A DNA stretch of 64,000 bases from an uncultured Nitrospirales bacterium (GCA_951812745.1 OX638327.1:310001-374000), one strand, 5' to 3'. Positions 8,712 through 18,316 are shown, numbered from the stretch's first letter. The notes: generated by a model from the sequence alone, not told the origin. Translations and numbers: made by a program.

Positions 8712-10808
8712 ATGAAAGGGATGAGGACTATGTCAGGGCAGCAATCCGTAGAGCAGCTCAGTATCAATACTATTCGTACGTTAGCAATGGATGCGGTCCA
8801 AGCCGCGAATTCCGGTCATCCCGGCACCCCCATGGCTCTGGCACCCGTCGCTTATTGCTTGTGGAATCGGTTTTTGCGGTTTGATCCCGGTGATCCCGGT
8901 TGGCCTAATCGTGATCGCTTCGTTCTGTCCGTGGGCCATGCCTCCATGCTGCTGTATGCCATCCTTCATCTGTGCGAAATCAGGGAGATCGGTGAGGGAG
9001 ATGAACCAAGCAACCGGCTTGCGGTGACCCTGGACGACATCAAACGGTTTCGCCAGTTGGACAGCAAATGTCCAGGGCATCCTGAACAGCATTGTACGAC
9101 CGGCGTGGAAACCACCACCGGCCCCCTGGGACAGGGGTTGGCCAACAGTGTGGGCATGGCCATTGCCCAACGGTGGATGGCCAAATATTTCAATCGTCCC
9201 GGCTTCGACGTCATCGATTACGATGTCTTTTCTTTTTGTGGAGACGGGTGTTTGATGGAGGGGGTATCCGGCGAAGCCGCCTCGCTGGCCGGCCATCTCA
9301 AATTATCGAATCTCTGTTGGGTCTACGACAACAACCGAATTACCATCGAGGGCAAAACCGAATTGGCCTTCAGTGAAGACGTGGCGGCACGGTTTCGAGC
9401 CTATGGATGGAATGTCTCACACGTGACCGACGCCAATGATCTGGAAGGATTGACGCAGGCGTTCGATTCGTTCAAGCACGAAACCGAAGCCCCGAGTCTC
9501 ATTATCGTGGACAGTCACATCGCGTTTGGCGCGCCCAATAAACAGGATACGCATGGTGCACACGGCGAACCGTTGGGCGAAGACGAAATTCGCCTGACGA
9601 AGCAAAACTATGGATGGCCCGAAGAGGCGAAATTCTTGGTGCCCGAGGAAGTCCTGGCACATTTTCGGTCCGGGATCGGAGCGCGGGGCAAGGCCGAGCG
9701 AGACGCCTGGACGACCATGTTTCACGCGTACAAGGAACAATATCCTGACCTGGCGGAACAACTGTCAAAAATGGAATGCCGCCAACTCCCCGAAAGTTGG
9801 GACAAGGGATTACCGGAATTCCCCGCTGACCCCAAGGGTCTGGCAAGCCGGGCGGCTTCCGGAAAGGTGCTCAATGCCATTGCCAAAGAAGTCCCCTGGT
9901 TGATTGGAGGCTCCGCGGATTTGGCTCCTTCCACCAAAACACTCCTGACGTTCGAGGGAGCCGGAGATCTTCAGGCCGGGTCCGAGGGCGGACGCAATAT
10001 GCATTTCGGCGTGCGGGAACATGCGATGGGTTCGATCTTGAGTGGAATGGCGCTCTCGAAAGTTCGTCCCTATGGCGCCGGGTTCTTGATATTCAGCGAT
10101 TACGGGCGACCGGCCATTCGTCTTGCGGCCATGATGAATCTTCCCGTGATTTACGTGTTTACGCATGATTCGATCAGTCTTGGCGAAGATGGACCGACGC
10201 ATCAACCCATCGAGCATTTAGCTACGTTGCGCGCCATTCCCAATCTCATGATGATCCGGCCCGGGGATGCCAATGAAGTCGTGGAAGCGTGGCGGGTCAT
10301 CATGCAACTGCAACGTCAACCCGCGATATTGGTCCTGACGCGGCAGGCCATTCCGACGTTGGACCGGACGCGGTATGCATCGGCCGGCGGTCTCGCCCAG
10401 GGCGCGTATGTCCTGGCCGATGCCGAAAACGGCAAACCCGAGGTTCTGCTGCTGGCGTCCGGGAGCGAAGTCGCTCTCTGTGTAGAAGCGTACGAAGAAC
10501 TCAAAAAGCAGGGCATCCACGCGCGAGTCGTGAGCATGCCGGCCTGGAGACTCTTTGAGCAGCAGAGTCAGGACTATCGGGACAGTGTCCTTCCTCCTGA
10601 GGTGACGGCCAGGGTTTCCGTTGAGCAAGCGACGACGTTCGGCTGGAGCACGTACGTGGGGCCGAGTGGCACCAGTCTCGGTATTGACACCTATGGGGCA
10701 TCGGCACCGAATAAAGATTTGCTTCAGCACTTCGGATTTACCGTGGATCGGGTCGTGGCCGCTGCCAAACAACAGTTGACGACTGCCGTCAACGCAGAAG
10801 TTCGGTGA
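8712..10808 (+). CDS. tkt: Transketolase
   Basis: Thiamin-diphosphate enzyme that moves two-carbon units between sugar phosphates in the non-oxidative pentose phosphate pathway and the Calvin cycle. Its 698 residues match the family. Visible motifs: AANSGHPGTPMAL near the N-terminus, GPLGQGLANSVGMA, and the ThDP-binding GDGCLMEGVSGEAASLAGH, followed by DNN. The Pyr domain contains FGVREHAMG with the catalytic glutamate and HDSISLGEDGPTHQP. An ATG at 8730 (MSGQQ) has a good ribosome-binding site (GGATGAGG) and may be the true start. The gene is divergent from ttuB-ttuA and starts the sugar-phosphate block. Confidence 0.96.
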   Translation: MKGMRTMSGQQSVEQLSINTIRTLAMDAVQAANSGHPGTPMALAPVAYCLWNRFLRFDPGDPGWPNRDRFVLSVGHASMLLYAILHLCEIREIGEGDEPSNRLAVTLDDIKRFRQLDSKCPGHPEQHCTTGVETTTGPLGQGLANSVGMAIAQRWMAKYFNRPGFDVIDYDVFSFCGDGCLMEGVSGEAASLAGHLKLSNLCWVYDNNRITIEGKTELAFSEDVAARFRAYGWNVSHVTDANDLEGLTQAFDSFKHETEAPSLIIVDSHIAFGAPNKQDTHGAHGEPLGEDEIRLTKQNYGWPEEAKFLVPEEVLAHFRSGIGARGKAERDAWTTMFHAYKEQYPDLAEQLSKMECRQLPESWDKGLPEFPADPKGLASRAASGKVLNAIAKEVPWLIGGSADLAPSTKTLLTFEGAGDLQAGSEGGRNMHFGVREHAMGSILSGMALSKVRPYGAGFLIFSDYGRPAIRLAAMMNLPVIYVFTHDSISLGEDGPTHQPIEHLATLRAIPNLMMIRPGDANEVVEAWRVIMQLQRQPAILVLTRQAIPTLDRTRYASAGGLAQGAYVLADAENGKPEVLLLASGSEVALCVEAYEELKKQGIHARVVSMPAWRLFEQQSQDYRDSVLPPEVTARVSVEQATTFGWSTYVGPSGTSLGIDTYGASAPNKDLLQHFGFTVDRVVAAAKQQLTTAVNAEVR

Positions 10809-10892
10809 TGAAACCCGCCACGAGAACACCGAGACACATGATGGAAACTATCCGGGAAAGGTGACAAACCCGCGTTCGAGTCGTCACTGATT

Positions 10893-10913
10893 CCCCTCCT
10901 TTGTAAGGAGGGG
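10893..10913. repeat. Palindromic intergenic repeat, family A
   Basis: A perfect 9-base-pair stem (CCCCTCCTT/AAGGAGGGG) with a TGT loop, between tkt and pgi. Closely related hairpins lie at 53774-53796 and 53891-53911. It is followed by a purine-rich GGGAGAAAGG. It may act as a REP-like element or attenuate read-through from tkt. Confidence 0.7.
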
Positions 10914-10930
10914 GAGAAAGGTAGAGAAGG

Positions 10931-12715
10931 GTGGCAAACGGTCAGGAACGGTCGTTGGACCCGGGGATGAACCCTCAGGCCTGCGTGGCGGGAGCATTCG
11001 ACGAGGCCGTGCGTGACGCGCTCGACGACTTACAAGCCAAGGATTTTGTCCGCAGGCTTTGGGCGAAAGATCCTGCCCTTTGGCATGAGGCCCCCGCCCA
11101 TCAGGCTATCATTCGAAACGCACTCGGTTGGCTGTCCGTTTCCGAACAACAAATCCGTCACGTCTCGCGGTTGCAGGCGTTTGCCGAAGAAGTCAAAACC
11201 GCCGGGTTTGCCCATATCCTCCTGTTGGGCATGGGCGGCAGCAGCCTTTGCCCTGAAGTGTTCCGGATGACCTTTGGCGTCATCCCGGGCTATCCCGAAC
11301 TGCACGTGTTGGATAGTACCGTTCCCTCGCAGGTCAGGAGTTTTGAAGGAGCCGTTGACCTCGAACACACGTTGTGTGTCGTAGCGAGTAAGTCCGGTTC
11401 AACCACCGAACCGTTGGTGTTCCAACAATACTTCTTTGAACGGATGCGACGGATCAGGGGGGACCGCGCCGGTGAGAATTTTATCGCGATTACCGATCCG
11501 GGTTCCCTCCTGGAACGCTTGGCCAAGGAACTCCGGTTTCGAGAGATTTTCCCCGGCCTGCCTGATATTGGAGGACGCTATTCCGCCTTGTCCAACTTTG
11601 GCATGGTTCCGGCCGCGGCGATGGGCGTGAACGTGGAGGTTCTGCTGCGTCAGGCCGAACGTATGCGTCAACGTTGCGATTCGACCATTTCCGCCACGGA
11701 CAATCCCGGGGTCAGGTTGGGGGCGGTCTTAGGGACGTTGGCCAAGGCCGGTCGTGACAAAGTGACGTTTATCACCTCTCCCGCGGTCAGCGATTTAGGG
11801 GCTTGGTTGGAACAGTTGATTGCCGAAAGCACGGGGAAAGAAGGAATAGGCCTCGTTCCGGTGGATGATGAACCGTTGGGGGAGGCACAAACTTACGGCA
11901 ACGACCGGGTGTTCGTGTATATCCGTTACTCGGACGGGGCGGTTACGGAGCAGGATACAATTGTCGATGCCTTGCAATCGGCCGGGCATCCGGTCGTGCG
12001 CATCGATTGCACGAGTGCGCTGAATCTCGGGCAGGAGTTTTTCCGGTGGGAAATGGCGACCGCCACCGCAGGGTCCCTGTTGGGAATCAACGCGTTCGAT
12101 CAACCCAACGTCCAGGAAAGTAAAGAGTTTACCAAGTTCTATCTCGAAGATTTCAAAAAGACTGGACGATTGCCGGATGAATCACCCGTCATCACGGATG
12201 GCGACGTTCGTCTCTTCGCCGATGACGCGAATCGACAAGCGTTGGCGGGGGCGTCTTCGCTGGCCCACGCGGTGGACGCGCACCTCTCCCGTGTGCGGAC
12301 CGGCGATTACGTGGCGATCAATGCGTATCTTGAACGGACGCCGTCGGTTCATGAAGTCTTCCAGCGTATTCGCACCATCATCCGTGACGCGAAGCGAGTC
12401 GCGACGACCTTGGGGTATGGCCCGCGCTTCCTGCATTCCACCGGTCAACTCCATAAGGGCGGTCCTAATTCCGGCGTGTTTCTTCAGGTCACTGCGGATC
12501 AGAGAACGGACCTGGACATTCCTGGGGAACCCTATTCTTTTGGGACGCTGGTGGCTGCGCAGGCCTTGGGGGACATGAAGAGTCTTTGCACGCGCAACCG
12601 GCGGGTGATCCGGATTCATCTTGGCTGCGACGTTGAAGCCGGGGTCAGACGAATCCAGAAGGCGGTCGAGGAGGCGTTGTCCAGACCGCCTCGTGACGAT
12701 CAGGGACGTTCATAA
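10931..12715 (+). CDS. pgi: Glucose-6-phosphate isomerase (domain type usually fused to transaldolase)
   Basis: Interconverts glucose 6-phosphate and fructose 6-phosphate. The SIS-fold motifs are clear: LLGMGGSSLCPEVFR, the phosphate-binding SKSGSTTEP, and GGRYSALSNFG. The C-terminal part has FLHSTGQLHKGGPNSGVF with the catalytic lysine region. The sequence is closest to the isomerase half of bifunctional transaldolase/isomerase proteins, but the 594 residues contain no transaldolase domain. The GTG at 10931 gives this length; an ATG at 10967 preceded by CCGGGG may be the real start. Downstream genes zwf and gnd face it, so the cluster supplies both pentose-phosphate branches. Confidence 0.9.
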   Translation: MANGQERSLDPGMNPQACVAGAFDEAVRDALDDLQAKDFVRRLWAKDPALWHEAPAHQAIIRNALGWLSVSEQQIRHVSRLQAFAEEVKTAGFAHILLLGMGGSSLCPEVFRMTFGVIPGYPELHVLDSTVPSQVRSFEGAVDLEHTLCVVASKSGSTTEPLVFQQYFFERMRRIRGDRAGENFIAITDPGSLLERLAKELRFREIFPGLPDIGGRYSALSNFGMVPAAAMGVNVEVLLRQAERMRQRCDSTISATDNPGVRLGAVLGTLAKAGRDKVTFITSPAVSDLGAWLEQLIAESTGKEGIGLVPVDDEPLGEAQTYGNDRVFVYIRYSDGAVTEQDTIVDALQSAGHPVVRIDCTSALNLGQEFFRWEMATATAGSLLGINAFDQPNVQESKEFTKFYLEDFKKTGRLPDESPVITDGDVRLFADDANRQALAGASSLAHAVDAHLSRVRTGDYVAINAYLERTPSVHEVFQRIRTIIRDAKRVATTLGYGPRFLHSTGQLHKGGPNSGVFLQVTADQRTDLDIPGEPYSFGTLVAAQALGDMKSLCTRNRRVIRIHLGCDVEAGVRRIQKAVEEALSRPPRDDQGRS

Positions 12716-12750
12716 AGAAGAGATCGGCGGGCTTGAACAGATGGCTGGCG

Positions 12751-14295
12751 TCACACCAACCGCCATTGTTGGCCGTCGGTTGCGATGAGCTTGTCTGCTT
12801 CGGTGGGCCCCCACGTGCCTGCGGGGTATTCAGGTAACAATCGGCTGCCTTGGGCGTTCCAGCCGTCGAGAATATCCGTAATCCAGGCCCAGGAGGCTTC
12901 CACGGCGTCGCGCCGCATAAACAGGGAAGCGTCTCCGGCCATCACATCCAGCAGCAACCGTTCGTAGGCCTCAGGCGATGGAGCGGCAAAGGCATCGCCG
13001 TAGTTGAAGTTCATGTCCACGGGATGTGTTGCCCGGCTTCCGGGATTCTTGGCCATAATTCTCAATGCCATTCCCTCGTGTGGTTGAATACGAAACGTCA
13101 GTAGGTTGGGGGCTTGGCGCGTGAGAGTGGGGGCGTTGAAGAGAATTTCCGGAATGTCTTTGAATTGGACGGCAATTTCCGAGGCCCGGCGCGGCATGGC
13201 TTTCCCGGTCCGCAGATAAAAGGGCACGCCCGACCACCGCCAATTTTCCACGTAACACCGTAACGCCACGTACGTCTCCGTGGTCGAATCCGGTCGGACG
13301 CCGGCCTCGTGCCGGTATCCGGATACGGCTTGGCCCTTGATGGTGCCCGGGGCGTATTGCGCGCGGACGGTGACGCGCTCCGCGTCCGTGCCGCGGATGG
13401 GGCGGAGAGACCGCAGGACCTCCATGCGGGCATTACGAACGACGTCAGTATCCAGTGAATAGGGTGGTTCCATGGCAATCAGGCAGAGGAGTTGGAGGAT
13501 GTGATTCTGCATCATATCCCGGAGGGCCCCGGCGTGTTCGTAATAGCTGGCTCTGGTGCCCAAGCCTTCCTCTTCGCTTACGGTAATCTGCACGTGGTCG
13601 ATATATTTGTGATTCCAGATGGGTTCGAAAATACTGTTGGCGAACCGGAGCACCATAATATTCTGAACCGTTTCTTTTCCGAGATAATGGTCGATACGGT
13701 AGATTTGCGATTCATCGAACACGTCACCGATTGTCGTATTGATGGCCTGTGCCGACTCGAGATCATGACCGATGGGTTTTTCAACGATGACTCGTGAGAC
13801 GCAATCAGGCGGGTCGGCCGGATAGATCAGCCCGGCGTGCCGTAACCCTTCACATGAGGGTCCGAAGGAGGCGGGTGGAATGGCCAAGTAGAAGATACGA
13901 TGGCCGGGCAGATTGAATCGGGTCTCGATTTCTTCGATTCGTCCGCGGAGCCGTTCATACATCGTGAGATCTTCACTGGCTCCGGAGAAATAATGCAGTC
14001 GTCGTGCAAAGTCCGCCCACCCGTCCTGTTGGAGAGACTGCCGGGAAAATTGCTCGATCCCGCCGTGTGCCATCTTCCTGAACTCGTCGTCACTCCAGGG
14101 CTTGCGTCCGATTCCCACCACGGCATAGTTGTCAGGGAGCGATCCGTCCAGCCCCAGATTGTAAAGAGCCGGCAGGAGCTTGCGCCGGGTGAGATCTCCG
14201 GATCCCCCGAAAATGACGAGGGTACAGGGTTCGACGTGTGCACCGGAATTGGCCTGTCTCGCCAAGGGCTGCTCCTGTTGTGTGGTCCTTGTCAT
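12751..14295 (-). CDS. zwf: Glucose-6-phosphate 1-dehydrogenase
   Basis: First step of the oxidative pentose phosphate pathway, producing 6-phosphogluconolactone and NAD(P)H. The 514 residues are typical. Near the N-terminus IFGGSGDLTRRKLLPALY is the dinucleotide-binding fold. RIDHYLGKETVQN is the family signature with the catalytic region, followed by FEPIWNHKYIDHVQIT. The gene lies 26 bases downstream of gnd on the same strand, so the two oxidative steps form one operon. No lactonase gene lies between or beside them. Confidence 0.96.
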   Translation of the reverse strand: MTRTTQQEQPLARQANSGAHVEPCTLVIFGGSGDLTRRKLLPALYNLGLDGSLPDNYAVVGIGRKPWSDDEFRKMAHGGIEQFSRQSLQQDGWADFARRLHYFSGASEDLTMYERLRGRIEEIETRFNLPGHRIFYLAIPPASFGPSCEGLRHAGLIYPADPPDCVSRVIVEKPIGHDLESAQAINTTIGDVFDESQIYRIDHYLGKETVQNIMVLRFANSIFEPIWNHKYIDHVQITVSEEEGLGTRASYYEHAGALRDMMQNHILQLLCLIAMEPPYSLDTDVVRNARMEVLRSLRPIRGTDAERVTVRAQYAPGTIKGQAVSGYRHEAGVRPDSTTETYVALRCYVENWRWSGVPFYLRTGKAMPRRASEIAVQFKDIPEILFNAPTLTRQAPNLLTFRIQPHEGMALRIMAKNPGSRATHPVDMNFNYGDAFAAPSPEAYERLLLDVMAGDASLFMRRDAVEASWAWITDILDGWNAQGSRLLPEYPAGTWGPTEADKLIATDGQQWRLV

Positions 14296-14321
14296 GTCAT
14301 CTCACTCACGTTTGACGGTGA

Positions 14322-15215
14322 TTACCGTTTGACCTTATGGCCGCCGAATGCCTGGCGGAGCGCCGCCAGCATTTTCTCCGAAAACGATTCTTCCTGTCTG
14401 GATCGGAAACGGGTAAAGAGCGCAGCGGACAGGGTCGGGACCGGGACGTCCTTGTCCATCGCCTCCATCAGCATCCATCGACCTTCACCCGAATCCTGAA
14501 CGTAGCCTCGTAATCCGGCGAGCGTGGGATCGTCTTTGAGCGCCGTGGCCCCGAGTTCCAACAGCCATGAACGCACGACGCTTCCATGCATCCACAGGTC
14601 GGCAATTTGGGGTAAATCGAGCCGGTAATCGCTTTTGGACATCAATTCGAACCCTTCGGCATAACCCTGCATGATGCTGTATTCGATGCCGTTATGGACC
14701 ATTTTGACGTAATGCCCGGCGCCGTGACCGCCGACGTGAGCCCATCCATCTTGTGGGGCCAGGGTGGTGAAAATCGGCGCAAGCCGCCGGACGAGTGTTT
14801 CTTCACCACCGATCATCAGGCAATAGCCGATCTGGAGTCCCCAAATGCCCCCGCTGGTTCCGGCGTCGATATAATGAATCCCTTTGGCTCTCAATTCCGC
14901 CGCCCGCCGCACGTCGTCGTGAAAATTGGTGTTTCCTCCATCGACGATCACGTCGTCGGGTTCCAACAGGCCTGCAAGGGCTTGAACGGTCTCTTCCGTG
15001 GGCGCCCCGGAAGGGACCATCATCCATATGGCGCGAGGCTTGGCCAGTTTCGAGACAAGGTCTTGAAGCGATGATGATCCAACCGCTCCGATTCCCTCAG
15101 CCTGCGTCATAAGGTCCTGCGCCCGGTCGAAGACCAGCACCCGATGATTGTCTTGCCGGAGTCGCGTCACCATATTCATGCCCATCTTGCCGAGTCCGAT
15201 AAATCCGATTTCCAT
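14322..15215 (-). CDS. gnd: 6-phosphogluconate dehydrogenase, decarboxylating (short form)
   Basis: Converts 6-phosphogluconate to ribulose 5-phosphate. The chain has 297 residues, the length of the short bacterial form rather than the 470-residue enzyme. Visible: the N-terminal Rossmann GFIGLGKMGMNM, VDGGNTNFHDD, the catalytic-region DAGTSGGIWG, and GAGHYVKMVHNGIEY with the catalytic lysine and asparagine. It is upstream of zwf on the minus strand and divergent from amgK. The short form is often NAD-dependent, but I cannot determine that here. Confidence 0.93.
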   Translation of the reverse strand: MEIGFIGLGKMGMNMVTRLRQDNHRVLVFDRAQDLMTQAEGIGAVGSSSLQDLVSKLAKPRAIWMMVPSGAPTEETVQALAGLLEPDDVIVDGGNTNFHDDVRRAAELRAKGIHYIDAGTSGGIWGLQIGYCLMIGGEETLVRRLAPIFTTLAPQDGWAHVGGHGAGHYVKMVHNGIEYSIMQGYAEGFELMSKSDYRLDLPQIADLWMHGSVVRSWLLELGATALKDDPTLAGLRGYVQDSGEGRWMLMEAMDKDVPVPTLSAALFTRFRSRQEESFSEKMLAALRQAFGGHKVKR

Positions 15216-15363
15216 GCGTGGTCCCTTCCTGTTGGTGTCAATAGGCTTGTCAGGGGTGTATCAGGGAACAATGGCTCGTCACGAGTCGCGATTATAGCTT
15301 ACCTTTGGCTATCCCGACATTGCAAAGTGACAGAGCTGGTGAGACTCCTTATAATTTGCCGGT

Positions 15364-16485
15364 ATGGGTGCTGAAGCCGTTTCTTCACCTCCAGGACCTG
15401 ATCCGGTGTTGTTGGAGACGACGCTGCGGACCCGGCTGCCCTTTCGGGCCGAGCTGGTGAACGTCGTGCCGTTGTGTGGGGATGCATCGAATCGGCGGTA
15501 TTATCGGCTCGAATTGAAAAATGGGCCGATGGCCTCGCTGATTTTGATGCAACTCGCGGACCCGGAGGGATTCAAGGTCTCGGAAGAAGCCGTAAGCGGC
15601 GCAGCCACGGATATCCGGGAACTGCCGTTTCTGAATATTCTGCGGCCATTGGCCCGGTCCGGGATCCCGGTTCCCGCGCTGCATTTCTATGATGAAGCCG
15701 CCGGGCTCCTGTATCTCGAAGATTTCGGTGACCTGACCTTGTTCCATGCGTGTAGCCGGGATGGGGAACCTGCCGTTCGGAAATACTATCCGTTGGCCAT
15801 TGATACGTTGGTTCGGATCCACCTTCAATTGACGGCATGCGGTGCCGGTGCCGATGACTGTCAGGCCTTCTCCCGTTCGTTTGATGAGCCGCTGTTGATG
15901 TGGGAGTTCGAGCATTTTTTGGAATACGGCATTTGGGCCAGGCGCGACAAACAGCCGATGTGTGCGGATGACGAACGGGTGATTCGCAAAGGGTTTTCCT
16001 TCATCGCCGCATGGCTTGCCGGCCAACCACGGGTGTTTACGCATCGCGATTATCACTCGCGGAATTTGATGGTGGATGGCGATCGACTGGGGGTCATTGA
16101 TTTTCAGGATGCGTTACTGGGGCCGGCAACCTATGATCTGGCTTCTCTTCTCCGGGATTCCTACATGACACTGGATGAAGCGTTTGTCGATGAGATGATT
16201 GATCGATACGTCACCGGGATGTGTGTGGGACTCGATCCGGACGGACGGGATCGTCTGTTATTGACGGATCGTGCGGCATTCCGGCGGCTCTTTGATTTCA
16301 CGAGCATTCAACGCAATCTGAAGGCCGCCGGCCGATTCGTGTATATTGATCGGGTCAAGGGGAATCCCAAGTTTCTTGCGGATATTCCCCGGACCTTGGG
16401 CTACGTGCGAAGGAACCTGGAAAAATATCCCGAGTTGGAACAACTCCTCCTGCACCTCACGCCCTATATTCCTGAATGGCGGTGA
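15364..16485 (+). CDS. amgK: Sugar kinase of the aminoglycoside-phosphotransferase fold (AmgK-like)
   Basis: Probable anomeric kinase for N-acetylmuramate/N-acetylglucosamine in peptidoglycan recycling. The 373 residues contain the kinase motifs HRDYHSRNLM (HxDxxxxN catalytic loop) and GVIDFQDALLGP (metal-binding aspartate). An N-terminal nucleotide-binding lobe precedes them. Ten bases separate it from a MurU-like uridylyltransferase, and that pairing is what defines the AmgK-MurU salvage route; the fold alone would not give the substrate. The gene starts at an ATG close to the divergent gnd. Confidence 0.82.
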   Translation: MGAEAVSSPPGPDPVLLETTLRTRLPFRAELVNVVPLCGDASNRRYYRLELKNGPMASLILMQLADPEGFKVSEEAVSGAATDIRELPFLNILRPLARSGIPVPALHFYDEAAGLLYLEDFGDLTLFHACSRDGEPAVRKYYPLAIDTLVRIHLQLTACGAGADDCQAFSRSFDEPLLMWEFEHFLEYGIWARRDKQPMCADDERVIRKGFSFIAAWLAGQPRVFTHRDYHSRNLMVDGDRLGVIDFQDALLGPATYDLASLLRDSYMTLDEAFVDEMIDRYVTGMCVGLDPDGRDRLLLTDRAAFRRLFDFTSIQRNLKAAGRFVYIDRVKGNPKFLADIPRTLGYVRRNLEKYPELEQLLLHLTPYIPEWR

Positions 16486-16495
16486 AGACGATCCC

Positions 16496-17230
16496 ATGAA
16501 AGCTATGGTCTTGGCAGCGGGTCTCGGCATCCGACTCCGTCCGTTGACGGAGTCCGTTCCGAAACCGCTCCTGCCCCTGGGACCCTATCCGCTTCTGGTG
16601 TGGAATCTCCTCTTGCTGCGTCGCCATGGTGTCGAGCATGTGATGATCAACCTTCACTACCTCGGGGAGCAGATCAGACACACGTTGGGCGACGGCTCGC
16701 AATGGCGCATGCGCCTTTCGTATTCGGATGAACCGGCGTTACTGGGAACGGGGGGCGGCATCAAACGCGTCGAGGAATTTTTCGATGACGGTCCCTTTCT
16801 CGTGTTGAACGGCGACACGATCGCTGATTTCGATGTCTCCCAACTGGTTGCGTATCACCGGAACAAGGAAGCGCTTGCCACCATGGTGCTCCGTGATGAT
16901 CCTGACGTCGAGCGCTGGGGCGTGATCGAGACGGACGGGGACGACCGGGTCTTGCGTATTCAGGGGAAGGGGTGTACTTCTCAAGAGAAGGACGTGGCCC
17001 CGTGCCGTCGCATGTTTGCCGGCATCCACGTACTCGATCCGTTTATGTTGCGGCACGTCCCTCCGGGGATCTTTTCTTCGATCATTGACGCCTACGTGTG
17101 GTGGCTGGAACGGGGAGCCATGGTCGCCGGGTACGTGTTTTCCGGGTACTGGTCGGACGTAGGGACGCCCGAACGCTATGCGCAGATCCAACGCGACGTC
17201 GAGACGGGAATCCTCAACGTTCCCGAATGA
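16496..17230 (+). CDS. murU: N-acetylmuramate alpha-1-phosphate uridylyltransferase (MurU-like)
   Basis: Sugar nucleotidyltransferase of 244 residues. The N-terminus MKAMVLAAGLGIRLRPLTE with KPLLPLG is the nucleotide-binding signature. LLGTGGGIKR and VLNGDTIADFD give the sugar-binding and metal-binding segments. Short length and the absence of a C-terminal acyltransferase helix fit MurU. It lies directly after the AmgK-like kinase, so the pair would make UDP-MurNAc from recycled MurNAc, bypassing the fosfomycin-sensitive MurA step. The start at 16496 is the only ATG that gives the family N-terminus. A different hexose phosphate substrate is possible. Confidence 0.82.
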   Translation: MKAMVLAAGLGIRLRPLTESVPKPLLPLGPYPLLVWNLLLLRRHGVEHVMINLHYLGEQIRHTLGDGSQWRMRLSYSDEPALLGTGGGIKRVEEFFDDGPFLVLNGDTIADFDVSQLVAYHRNKEALATMVLRDDPDVERWGVIETDGDDRVLRIQGKGCTSQEKDVAPCRRMFAGIHVLDPFMLRHVPPGIFSSIIDAYVWWLERGAMVAGYVFSGYWSDVGTPERYAQIQRDVETGILNVPE

Positions 17231-17239
17231 GATCCGGTA

Positions 17240-18301
17240 ATGAAGACGTCAATCCCAGAAGAACTTCTCCCGCTGCTTCAGGATCTGGGCGAACGGCTTC
17301 TCGAGGGAAATTCCCTTTCAGAAAGCCTGTCACGCCTATGCGAACAATTAACGCAACGTTTTTCGTATCCTTTGGCGTGGGTGGCGATACGGGAGGCTGG
17401 TGGAGACATTTCCGTATATGCACGGGCCGGGGATTCCCGTTTAAGCCGGGATCCGTCACGTTTGACCGACGAAGAACGGCGTTGCATGGAATCCGTTCTG
17501 GATACGCAGACGACACTTCATCTCCAAGAGAAACGTGACCGCGGGAGGTCCCGTCCCGCGGCATACTCGGCGAAGCTCGTGGTTCCTCTCCGTACGCGGG
17601 ACTCGGCGTTCGGTGTCTTGGCCATCTATGGTGCGCATCGGGACGCGTTCGATCCGTTCACGATCCAATGGGTTGAAACCCTTGCGAGGCACATGACGAT
17701 CATCTTGTCCCTGGCCAAGGTTCGCCAAGAGACGGAAGCACGAATAGTGCACGTGGCTCATCACGATCCTCTGACCGGTTTGCCGAACCGGACTCTGTTC
17801 TACGATCGACTCAAGCAGGCGTTGGCCCAGGCCAAACGCCATGGTCGGGGAGTCGGGGTGCTCTTCATAGACCTGGATCGTTTTAAAGCGATTAATGATT
17901 CCCTGGGTCATGAGACGGGGGACGCGTTGCTCAAAATCGTGGCGGATCGTCTGGTGCGTTGTATGCGTAGTACGGATACCATCGCTCGGCTCAGCGGCGA
18001 TGAGTTTACCCTGGTGCTGCAGGATCTGAACCGGGCGCAGGACGCCGGGTACGTGGCGCAAAAGGTTCTGGAAGCCGTCGGTGAACGTGCCACCGTGGGA
18101 AATCAGGAAATCCCGATCACGGCCAGCGTGGGCATTGCATTGTATCCCTCCGATGCCACAGATCCTGATGCGTTGATTGCGCAGGCTGATCGGGCGATGT
18201 ACCGCGCAAAAGAGAAAGGCGGGCATTGCTGGCAATTCGTTTCCGAGGAAATGAACGCGCAGGGGCTCGCATCGGGAAAAAAGCGTGGTTCAAAGCGTTG
18301 A
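17240..18301 (+). CDS. GAF-GGDEF protein, probable diguanylate cyclase
   Basis: A soluble signalling protein of 353 residues. An N-terminal GAF-like sensor (about 1-160) is followed by a GGDEF domain (about 170-340) starting at HDPLTGLPNRTLFYDRL. The active-site motif reads SGDEF, a variant that is often active, and an RSTD five residues before it matches the RxxD inhibitory I-site for cyclic di-GMP feedback. It starts nine bases after murU, so it could be cotranscribed with cell-wall recycling genes. No membrane segment or EAL domain is visible. The GAF ligand is unknown. Confidence 0.88.
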   Translation: MKTSIPEELLPLLQDLGERLLEGNSLSESLSRLCEQLTQRFSYPLAWVAIREAGGDISVYARAGDSRLSRDPSRLTDEERRCMESVLDTQTTLHLQEKRDRGRSRPAAYSAKLVVPLRTRDSAFGVLAIYGAHRDAFDPFTIQWVETLARHMTIILSLAKVRQETEARIVHVAHHDPLTGLPNRTLFYDRLKQALAQAKRHGRGVGVLFIDLDRFKAINDSLGHETGDALLKIVADRLVRCMRSTDTIARLSGDEFTLVLQDLNRAQDAGYVAQKVLEAVGERATVGNQEIPITASVGIALYPSDATDPDALIAQADRAMYRAKEKGGHCWQFVSEEMNAQGLASGKKRGSKR

Positions 18302-18316
18302 CTAAAAACCACGCTT
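18277..18316 (-). terminator. Intrinsic terminator oriented leftward
   Basis: Read on the minus strand, AAGCGTGGTT and AACCACGCTT form a 10-base-pair stem followed by a run of T residues (six A residues at 18277-18282 on the plus strand, the last two inside the stem). It would stop a transcript coming from the right, where no annotated minus-strand gene exists. On the plus strand it overlaps the end of the GGDEF gene and has no T tail. Confidence 0.5.
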
